From Plakobranchus ocellatus (lineage: Eukaryota; Mollusca; Gastropoda; Plakobranchidae), in assembly GCA_019648995.1 (NCBI GenBank), contig BLXT01003739.1, positions 1,464,568 through 1,490,279 of the forward strand: a stretch of DNA of 25,712 nt. Direction: 5' to 3'. The notes under the pieces are model-generated. The model was given only the letters and a program-made list of their open reading frames with translations, was not told the origin of the DNA and searched no databases. How positions within the stretch are numbered: position 1 is the stretch's first letter; every line of letters begins with the position of its first letter. Shown here one piece after another: positions 1 to 11,200 of this stretch. Made by a program: the position numbers and the translations under genes.

Positions 1-825
1 CCCCCCCCCCCCTTCATGCGTTGTGCAGTTTCACATTTCTTGATATTGCTAAAAGTCAGTTTTTATACCACGTTTTCAGGATGTTTGTGGCTATGGCAAT
101 AATAAATTGGTGTTCTCATAGAAAGTACAATTTTTTTTTCATTTAAAAAAAAAAGGAAAAAAATTGAAATTTAAAAAAAAAAAAAAGAAACACTTTATAT
201 AGTAGCCATTTCAAATGCTTCATGTTTCATCATTTTTTTTCTTAAATCAAAACTAACAAGCAAAAAATGAAAATCTCTGCCATGTGTGTAACTTCCTTTT
301 CAAAGTCATGGAAATCAAAATAGAAATGGCCTAAAATAGTGTTGGAGTTGGCCACAGCAAATATTATTTTCTCACTAATCCCATCATTTCTTTTTTTTTT
401 GCAAATTTGCTTACACTATTTGAATATTACCCACATGGTATCATGTCACAGCTTTTCATTTCATCAATAAACAGTAAAAAAAAAATTTAAAAAATAATTG
501 TGTGTACAGTCTTGTTATTTGATTTTTCTTTGCACATTAATTGCTTTAGCTTCATTCCTCATTCAAAACTAACAAACTTTCTGTCAATGAGTTTTGTTAT
601 ATTCAATGTTCCACTTTTAGATTTCATTATGCAACTTTAATAATTTTTTGGTGTTTATATTTAAGTAAACTTTAGGGATTAATGAAACATAACTAGAGTT
701 GAAACTTCAAATAAACAGTGCTTCTATCTTGCATAATATCGAACCAAATAAGACAACATTAAGTACCTTTTCCTCAATTACCCACAGTATATATTATAAA
801 GCCATTTGTTTCACTTTCTTTCCAG
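1..825. other. AT-rich intron or upstream sequence
   Basis: This stretch starts with a run of twelve C and then has many A- and T-homopolymers, for example around 128-187 where A-runs and T-runs could fold on each other. I found no exon with family similarity, no repeat family shared with the rest of the window and no promoter I could support. If 826-855 is a true exon, this is the end of the intron before it. Confidence 0.4.
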
Positions 826-855
826 GATTACAGAGAGGGAGGTAGACTGTCAAAG
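826..855 (+). CDS. Polycystin-like gene, candidate 30-nt micro-exon (exon 1 in window)
   Basis: This 30-nt exon reads DYREGGRLSK. The acceptor is strong: a pyrimidine-rich tract ends TTTCCAG just before 826. The donor is AAAG|GTATGA at 856. Length is a multiple of three and the next exon starts in phase 0, so the two join as RLSK-IENVNAVWDYL. That resembles the family stretch where a short hydrophilic segment precedes the W-[DE]-[YF]-[LI] helix early in the TOP domain. It is too short to prove by homology alone, so the call rests on splice sites and phase. It could instead be a cryptic site, with the true upstream exon outside the window. Confidence 0.5.
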
Positions 856-3800
856 GTATGATTTTGGTAGCTGTTTTGACTATCTCCTTTGTAACCTCTC
901 ATTGCAAAAAATAAAAAACTACTGATTGTATGGGGTTAATTTTGCCACAATCCGCTCAATGATTTCCTTTTAAGTTTCTTTGCATTTTTGCTGTCTATTT
1001 TTATGCTCTTTAAGATATGTGTTTGCATAGCTGTTGTCTTTAAAACAGCAAAGGCACGTCTAAACTTCCTCTTACTTCTAGTGATGAAGTGTCTCTATTT
1101 GCTTTATGTTTTTGGTTTTTTTCCTCCTTATATCAATACTTTTGCAAAGCTATGACCTATGAGTTTTAGGATTGTTCTTGCTGATCTTATTAATGGGGGG
1201 TAATATTGACTATGAGGAAGGAAACTTTGAAAAACATGTAATTTTGGAGGTCACTGAATATCAAAGCAGCCCTGACAAACTTTATTTCAGATTGAAAACG
1301 TGAATGCTGTGTGGGATTATCTTGTCAATGAAGTAATCATAAAACTGATACCAAAAATTGACGACTTGAGATATGACAAGTCAAGGATTTTCTATCTGTT
1401 GACTCATGCTCGACTGCGGCAGGTTCGAACACGTTTTGAAATAAATTGTAAGTCCTGTGAGATTTTTAATTTTGTTTTATTACTACTATTTCAATTATAG
1501 TTTGCTTAAAAACAAATTTGTGTGGCCGCACAAGAAAACCTGTTGGATGTTGCGCAGGCCAATTTTGAACTAGAGCCATTTAAAGTCAAATACCTTGTTC
1601 ATGGCCAAATTTGAGATCCTGGTTTCAACAAAATCTTCCTTTCTTCATCTTCATACTCCACCAAGTTTTATTTATTTCTGTAACCTATAACTTATTTATT
1701 TTTAAGTATTTTGCAGGGCATTTTGATAGGATTTGTCGAAAAATGAAGCCAAAAATTACAGGCATTTTTCCAAAATTTGATGCCTGATTTGTGTCGCCAT
1801 TAGCTAGATCTACATTACAGCAAACATACATCTAATTAAACAGTAGTTTCTTGGCTGTTAGTGTTAGATTCTAACTAGTGCGTATGAATACAAATTAATC
1901 TGGTTGAAAGCACAGCCATTTGATTGAGATAACCTAACAGATCTGCTGACTCAAAATACGCCGCCACCCAATGATCTGTTTAGCTTGTCCGATAAAGCTC
2001 TTCAAACCAATGATATTTTTATATATAATTGAGTTTACCTTTGAAAGTGTTATTTTTAAGTTTATTGCAATTAAAAATAATGTTTTCAAAGGTCAGTCCT
2101 TCAACTTTTGATCAAAACTTGACCAAACCACATGTGCAACCTCAATGAATGACTCAAAAATCGCAAAACTTTTATACCTAATCCAATTTGGAGTAGACAA
2201 TCAAGAGGGGAAACGGTGACATCACTCCATAGGGTTTGCACTAGGTTGTGACGACTAGCGAGGAAGCTATGTGACTAGTTTTAACAGTCTCTGCACTTGG
2301 TGGAAGAACTTTTTTTTATGTTATTCTAGTCACTAAACCTTGAAGTGCTAAGTCTATTTTTAAAATAAAAAAAAAGGACTCTTGCAACTCTGGGTCTTTT
2401 GAAAAGTGGTGGAAAGATAAATCTGGTCGACTGTTCCTAATATTGTAATAATTTATTGCTTAATACCACTAACATCGAGGATTTTGCTATTTGTTTGCGC
2501 CAATACAAAGTGCAGGATAAACGAAGTGATATAATTATCAAATCCTAACAGGCAATATGGTTTGTGTACTGTGCATGGCAGCTAGTCACGAAAAGCGGCT
2601 CGTTTCCAGTCTTTTTTTCTCAGTCTTTGACTTAAACCCAGCCAATTCATAGGCCTATGATGATGTCGATTTTTTTTTAATTATGAAAAACATGTAGCAG
2701 ATGATGAGCAATGCAAAAGTAAGAAGAAATCACTCTGTGTTCATAATTTGATATAAATCCATGCACAACAACTGTCAGTGTATCTCTTTCTTTTTATTCT
2801 GTCTCTCCATCTCTTCCTCCTTTTCTTTCTCCGGTCTAGATCTAGATCTTGTTTACCTCTTGCCTTTGTTATTGGTGTTTGGAAGCTAGATCTATCTTGA
2901 AACTGTTGTTTTGACAGCCCACCAGTGATTACATATAGAAATCTAATCTATCTAAAGATCAAAGTTAATGTGGTAGATTAATTATAGAACTGGACAACTG
3001 CGTGATCGAAGTATGACATTCAGTGATGAGCGATGATATAAAATGGGCCCAAAATGTTAAATCAGTTAATTGAATGTTCAATTTGACCAAAAAAATATTT
3101 GTGAAAATCCTCAGTTGAGGGTTAGAATGAACAATGGTGAGGTGCATGTGTGCCATATATCTGTAAAACCAATTTGACCATCCATTCTATCAGCTGAAAA
3201 CTGCATAAAATTTTAGAAGCTATTTTCTCAAAACTATTTTTCTTCAATGGAGCGGCTTTAAAACACCATAATTTTTAAACTAAATAAGATAGAGCCTTCA
3301 AATAAAGAGCAAAATGCTCAGGAATTTTTAGAAAATCCAAAACTGTGTCTATCTCAATTTTTTATCTGGGCCATTGAAGGATTTTCCTGAGCAGTCACAC
3401 TCTTTATAAGTTTCATCAAAGAAATAAACTTACTGCTTTTGTGGATTACTGAACATTATATCCATACAAGTTTTGAGCATGTTGAATATAAAATTACAAT
3501 TCTGTTTTTATTTTTTTTTGGTTCTAAAATCTAAAAAAATCATTGTTCCTATTTACAATAAGTGTATCACTTTGATGCCTTTATACTTAATAATGTTAAA
3601 TTGCAATGTTTTTTCAATGGAATTTACCAATGCAAAATTAGATTGAATTTTTTATATTTTGAGGGCTGTTGCTCTCTGTTTACTGTGCAGGATGACAAAC
3701 CTTCTCAAGTCTTGTTATTTTGTTTATTTGTTTATAATTCTCAGACGATTGCATTAAGGGTGTGCCAGAAGCAGTGTGGCCAAGAGACGGCATTCATTCT

Positions 3801-6800
3801 TGCAGCCAACAAGTGACAGACAAGGAAGTTGAGGACCACCGCACCTTTAATGACAGCTGGGATCGGGTGATTTCAGACACTGAAGATTTATCGGATGACT
3901 CTCCCTACCTCTACCACCCTGCCGCAGAGCTGAAAAGCTTAACATATGTTGGTATGTATAGGGATGCATCAGTTCTTACATAGTGTAATGACCATATGAT
4001 CATGTGATTAACATATCTGTTCATTTTTTCTTTTTTTTGTACTTCCATATTTGCCATTGAAGTCCTGTTTTAACTATTAAATTGGCCAATAAGTCGGGCA
4101 CTTGACTACCGAAAAAAGGTGCAAGGCTCTATTCCCAGTTCAGGCTTTGGAATTTTATCTATACTTCAAAGCTCTACTCGACTGTGTTCATCCTGTACCA
4201 GTTGGGTAATTAAGTCTCTCAGAACTCAATCAAAATAAAAGTAGGTAATAAAAGAAAAGTAACAGCTTTCCCAAATGTTTATAGTCACACCATCTTTTGA
4301 TTTGATTCTTTATTGGGCTTTCAGTCTAGCATATGGCAGTGAAGTCGAGTACTCAAAGTAATATAGAGGGATATATCACTGTACTAGTAGCTTTACTTAA
4401 AGCACTTTTTTTATGATCCATTCTAGATTAGAGAAAATCAAAATCAGATACCTGATAAACTACACATATTACAAAAACAAGCTACCCCTGCTGCCAATTG
4501 CCCTGTATGTTTTGTGTCTTGTGATTTAAGCTCATCCTCACAATAAAGGCTAATTTTTGTAGGTTCATTGCAGATGAGTTGTCGCCTTGGTTTTAAGAAT
4601 GAACTAGAGTAAAATTTTTGTCACAAATACAAGGCAGTAGTACAAAAGGTTTAGAGTATTAAGAGACATATGTAATAACGGATTACAAATCAAGTATGAA
4701 ATGAAATAACAAGGCAGTTGTTTTAAATTCCACTACATTTTTATTCAATTAAGGTATGTAAACAAATTTTATATATCATATAGCAATACTTTTTGAAACT
4801 CAAATGACTCCAACTTAATTATAAACAGTGAGTACTTCATCCTTTAGTTTTATCTTAAATGATACATTAAATATAGTCATAGTAAAATAGTGTAGAAGTT
4901 CTTGGTCCAACTTGCTTTCAATTAATTTTGAATAATTATATATAAATGTTGGGATCATAGCAGAAGATCGACCAAAATGGAATGCCCTCATCGCCGAGAT
5001 AAGGAAAACAGCCGAAGCTGCAAGATCAGATGACCCTGCTAGCGGACGGCTCTATTAATATTTAAATGCTTGAAATAATTAAGTAGTCTCCCAATAAACA
5101 GATTTGGTCCAACAGAATACGATTTGAAATACTACCAGATGCAGTTGTAGTTTCTTAGTACGCAATAGCAATTCTTTCATCGTAGAAAATCTTTGCCAAT
5201 TCTTTATACAACCTTTGAATATCACATGTTTTAGCTTGTCACAAAAAGTATTTATTTTAAGCCTTTTACCATCCTGTATTATAATAAGCTGTGGCCATTT
5301 AGTGTTAGTGTTACTGTGCAGAAGCCAACTCAAATTCTGCCAAAGAAGTCGGCTCTATCTCTCAAGTGTTATAGCATGGAGATATTAGGTGCCTTGTGAT
5401 AGCAGCAATGAGCTGTGGCAATTTGAAGCAAGCCTATAAATGGTAGCAGGCTTAAGTGAGCCTAAACACGTCTTGAATGCCCCGCAGGAACAAACAAATA
5501 CATCCCATCTAACAAGTCCTGGCAAGCCATAGTGGCTTGTTGAAGGTCCTATCAGTACTTTTGTGGGCAAATTGACTGCACATGCCCTACTATTTCAAGG
5601 GGCATTCATTAACCTTTTGAGCCCTGAGCTCCCAGAGCTTAAAACTCCTCCAACTTGGCTTCCCCAGCATTATTTCTATAATTCACTACTTGGTTTATAA
5701 TTGCCAATAACTTTGTAAAAAAAAAAGATGTCAACTTCAAATTTTCTGTGTAACTAATCAAGAGACTTTTGATGCAAAAATAGTGCTCAAATTGTGTGCA
5801 TCGGACTGATCACTTGACAGTCTTGACAGGGTAATCCTTGTAGTGAGCATTTGGGTTATCCTTTTTGAATTTGTTAAATTTGTAGGAGCAAACAGCAAAT
5901 AGATAATTGGTGAAGTCACCTCCAAGGATAAGTGGTGATGCAATCCCACATTCAATAAGCAAATTGGCAACTCAGGGTTGAGCATTTGCCTATTTGGAGC
6001 AGTCGACTGGAACTCACCAATTATCTACATGAACTGCCTGAAGCTCATTTTTTTTTTAGTCTTTTCAGGCTGCAAGGTCGCCTTGGCCAACGATGGTTAC
6101 AATGTGTGTGATGGAAGCGGGTCATTTGGTCTTTTTTGTCTGTTCCCCCATATACTTGTTTTAATCCTTCACAAGTTGAGGTATGGTGATCTCATCTGTA
6201 GACCATCCTTACACCTTCAATTGTTGTCCCTATTTGTATAGGGTCATGGCAAGTGGAAATGAAATTGATTGGTTTCCTGTCATTCCAAACGATTGCAACT
6301 ACACCGTCCTTGCACCGAAAATTAAAGTCCCCATATTTTTTCATTTTTCTTATTTTCAAAGATTTTTTTCTATTTGTCATAATAATACCCACTACAAGTG
6401 TGCTCTGTACTGTCAATAGATACTTTTATAGATCTACATTGTTGTAGTACCTATCCATCACAAGAATGTGATTTTTTGCTTAGATACTTTTATAGATCTA
6501 CATTGTTGTAGTACCTATCCATCACAAGAATCTCTTTTGTCAACTGCCTCATCATTTTCATCCATAACATGGAGAAATGACCATACAAACACAAACTTGT
6601 CCCTTGACATAACTTTCCAAAAGCCAGGGGTCTCAGACAAAAAGTTTTTGCCATTAGACTCCCAGTATTCTCGGTACTGTGGTTTTATGACAGACACCAC
6701 CATCTGAATCCTCAACCCTAGGAAAGTTTTGTATTCTTCTACGGTCAGATCATTTTTATAGAGCTCACGGCTGTTTGCCACAGCCAACTTAGTTGCAAGG

Positions 6801-8240
6801 CTCAGCAGGGCACTGTGACCCTGTTCACCGGGCTGCATGGCGAGGATATTTTACAATCTTTATGATGGTGACAGACAATTTTCACTAACATATGCACATT
6901 TTGGACCGTAAATAAAGTTTTGAAGATAGCAAGGGCTGCAAGGAACAAAAATGTTTATTTTGACTACCATGCAGTGATTAACTTGTGGCTGAAACTGTTT
7001 TTATAGAGGAATTTATTTATCAGGTCAGGGTGACACAAATCCAAGAAGACATTACAAAAACATTAATAACTTTAATAAGAAACGGACTATGGTTTCCTGC
7101 CAACAAGAAATGTAAGAATACAAGATTCCTAATTGATATGAAACTGACCTCTAGAGTGGCCCACCTAGCGTTTAATGATAAATCCAATTTGAATTATAAT
7201 GTCCGTGATTTTTTTGCAGATTGCATTGCAGGTAAAAGAGTCCAGAAATTCATATGACCTCAGCAGATTATATTTCAGCGCAAACTAAGAAAATCAGAAA
7301 ACTGCTATTTTGTAGATAAATCTTATATTTTTTTTTTTTTGCAACAAATGATTAGATCTACAAAAAGCTAACACATATTTCCTTTTTTATAAAAATATCT
7401 TCTCTCTCTCTCCCCATTTACACGCGTTCTTTATATCTTTATCTCTCTCTCTCTCTCTCTCTTTCTCTGGGGTCGTCGGTGGCACAGTGGCTTGTGAATC
7501 CGCCCTGAGATCTGCAGGGACCCTTCTGTCGCGGGTTCGAGCCCCGCCATCGGCGCCCCGGCCTGACGGAGGGCCTTAAAGCCTGAGATCACCTTGTTGT
7601 GGACTGGCTATACAACAAACCAAACTCTCTTTCTCTGACTCTTTTCATCGTTCTCTGCCTTCTTTTTTCTCTGTATCTGTCTCTGTGTGCCTCTCCTTCT
7701 CTCTCTCTCTTTCTCTCACTCACTTGCTCAATCGGTATGCCCTCTCTTACCGTTTCTTTTTTTTTTTCTGTTTGAAACAAACACAGAAGGTTTAGCAATG
7801 TTTTTTAGAACATTATGTTTTCCTCCTTTGTTTTACTTGGATAAGTGATTGTAGTTGTTGAGATGTTTGTAAGAGGTAGGACTTAATTGTGCTTAAAGAT
7901 TGACGAACTTCGTTTTTCATGGCGTTAGTTGTGTGTGTGTGTGTGTGTCACAGCAAGGCTTTATCGCTATTTTAGTGCAGTTGGCCCGAGCTGGGTCGGT
8001 AACCTGACCCCACCAGGTAAAGGTCAGGTCAGGTTTTTGCAACGGGCATGATGCAGGCCCTGCTTTATTAAGTTTATGCGCTTGTTTTTGTGATATTGTG
8101 AAACAAATTTAATAGAGTACGTTCTCTTGTTTTTTTAAAGATATAAAAATACACAAGACAAAGGTAATGCATGAGAAAAAGTGAAAACAATATCTCAAAT
8201 AGTAATTGTGCAATCAGGTTACAAAATAGTGTATTAATTG

Positions 8241-8299
<59 letters not shown>

Positions 8300-11200
8300 G
8301 CCTGTATTTAGAGTCCTAATAAAGAAAACAGGAATGTTCAATTTTTTTTTTAATTTTAAGACAAAGGTTAATAAAAAGTTTACTTTGCACTCACCAAGTT
8401 TCATCACATTAGGTGGAAAACTTTTTACAAGAGAGCCGATTGTTCTTATATCACTGCTAATTTTGCCAGCACCATTCATAATTAGGCCAACTCTTTATTG
8501 TGCCAAAAATGGGTTGTAATTATCACTGTTATAGCAATATATGAATTATTCTGGTTCTTGATAATCCAAATACATATATTTTATAATAGAATAAATAAAG
8601 CATGAAATTACAATTTTCAAATAAATATCATCGTTTAATAAATTATATTAATTATATCATAGTTATTGTCCTACACTCGGAGAGAAGATGCGATTTGTAG
8701 AAGGTGTGCTGTTAATATGTGGTGTAGTTTCTTAAGATGACTTGTAAAGCCTTGTGGTTGATGTTTTTCTATGCATGTGATCATTTGGTGGCTGTTTTCT
8801 GTTCCCTGCTCTCCGAGGAGGCCCAGTCTGAACATGTATTTTTTAATGTGTGGAACACAGTGTTTCTCAAGTAAATGTTGTTTTGGAATGACTTTGTGAG
8901 GAAAATTTAATCTGTAAATTGTCGTGTAATTGTCTATTGCTGCTTGTATTTCTGTTAAAAAGCTGGGATCTATAGGCTTTGTATGAGATAAGGCGTTGTG
9001 AACAGTACAGAAAGCATTGTTAAGGTCATTAAATGTTATCTGGATTGTGCAATGAGGAATGGATTGCTTGTGAGAGTTTATGTTTGTTTGATGGTTGTTT
9101 CTGTGAGGTCTGTTTAAAGTTTTCCCATAAGGCGTGAGAAACTTGTGCCTTTTTGTTGCTATTTGTATGTCTAAATTGCATGCTGCATCTTCTAACGATT
9201 TATGATGTTGTAAAACGATTCCTAGTAAAATGTGAAGGTAAGTAGGGCTAATACTATCTAACTCTATGTCTACAGTATATCTGAATGGAATAGGAGGAAA
9301 ATAAACAGAAAGTTGAAACACTATAAACACACCTAACGTAAAAAAAACTTACCTCACTCAAATTTATGATTTTCATGAATTTGAAAAAAATATTGTAAAA
9401 AGAAAATGGCATGTTCCGTTTTTTTAATAATTAACATTTAAATCTAACAAGTGATGATTAAAATTAAAACTACTTCACGATATAAAGACTTCAGAAATGC
9501 TTTTGTCCCACTCACAGATATTATGATAGGATTCCCAACCTACGAGTGAGTTTTAGACAAAATGTAAAGAAAATAACTCCAAAAACAGCGATGTTGATAC
9601 TATGAGTAGTTTTGAAGACATTATGAGATGAAGAAGGAGAATTTTCTATTTTGGTCCGAATTGTGGCAGGCCATTGCGCTAGCGTGTGCACAATGCTATT
9701 TATCTCCATTCAGGTACCTGCCTGGTACTGACACTGATTGATGACCCCAGGTGCAGCCAGTGCATTATAACAAAGTTTTAGTCGCTTAAGATCACAGTAG
9801 GTTTAGGGGCTGCTTGAACTAAAATGTAATTTTTAAGGCGAAATGCTAAGCTGTGGTGTTTTTCTATTGGTAAGTCTGCTACAGCAGTTTCCACCCTCCC
9901 TCTTCTCCTGAAAAAACTGAGAAAAATCTATGTTTCTGTATACTGGGTAAGCAGAGATGATTTATAATGTCATGTAATCAAAGAAATTATTCTGCAAATT
10001 TTTTTGTGATATACTGTCACATAGTTTTGAAGGCCTAGGAGTTTTTCTCATTCAAGTTAATAATAATAGTTTACATACTGAAACCAAGAGGAAATAAAAT
10101 CATAAAAAAAAAAAAAAACTATAGGTGGGCCAATTTAGCGCATTTCATACATATTGCAAAAAATTATATGCAAAGTGATAACATAAACCGTTTTTTGAAA
10201 GTCCGTTTCATATTTGTGTAACATTAACAGTTTGATATCTATTAAAAAACACTGAATAATAAATATCCACGAAAATTTTAATCAATAACACATGCTACAG
10301 ACAATTGTCAATATATTCACAGTGGTATCAGAAATCAATATGATTTTTAGTGCGTCTTGCACAGCAGAAATATATAGAATAAAGAAATGAAGAAGACGTT
10401 CACTCACTTAGACCCAGCAACAGACAAGACAAGTCAAGACAGAAGACGAGAGAAAATTACAATAATTATGTCTGAGTAGGATTTGAACCCGCACCCTCGC
10501 CGGCACCCACTGCCTTTTTCATTTCTTGCACAGCAGAAAATGATCTTTCAATTGATACCAGTCTTGACTACGTTAAAAAGTTTGACTTTTGCGAATAAGT
10601 GGTTGAAATTTCAACATTTGTGCACATTTTCTGTTGTACTATCAAGCCCTGTATGGCTAAGCAGGAAGCATCAGATAAGGTCATCAGCGCCTGTCAGATC
10701 TAATTACAGCAGGTGATAAATATTGGCCCGGCAGCCATGCACCTAATGCATAAAGTCTTCTAAGTGTGAAGGGTTTCTTGATGGCCCCCCAAACTAAGTT
10801 ACTGCTCTGAGTGTAATAAAAAAGGCCTCTTGAGCTTTTCATAATAATAATCAGGTTTAGCTTCTTTCACTTGTGCAGAACGTCTGTTTGTCATCACTAC
10901 CAGATTTGCTCAAAACTCATTGTCCAGAAATAAGTTAGGGAAATCAACAGTCTCTATTGTTTCATCAGGAATGTTTCTTGGGCCACAACCTGAATCATCA
11001 AATATTGACTGATTTGGCTGAAATTGTTTATTCCACTCTTCATCTTCAATGTGTCCCCAGACGCACAAGAGACACGGCCACCTTGAGGTGTTACTAGATC
11101 TCTAGATCTACACTACCGAGTCTAGAGATTCACTATTGGAAATAGATTCTAAGTCATTATCAGGGTACTCCTCACTATTTTCACAGCCTAATTCAGAAAA

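Noticed and set aside
1-12. Run of twelve C as a possible telomeric or structural motif
   Set aside because: A homopolymer cut by the window edge; nothing more can be said.
5385-5570. 61-residue - strand frame next to the piggyBac left end
   Set aside because: Outside the TTAA border and not similar to a transposase; no recognisable product.
6985-7257. 90-residue + strand open frame
   Set aside because: No family motif, inside the piggyBac element, no splice or promoter context; probably chance.
7469-7560. Functional tRNA gene
   Set aside because: Pol III boxes are present but a SINE body and target duplication follow, and I cannot fold a full tRNA cloverleaf; the same applies to 24423-24480.
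7589-7798. Arg/Glu-rich - strand frame
   Set aside because: It is the complement of the CT-rich microsatellite and part of the SINE.
8238-8519. Frames with Tyr-Ile repeats on both strands
   Set aside because: Produced by the TA microsatellite at 8244-8292.
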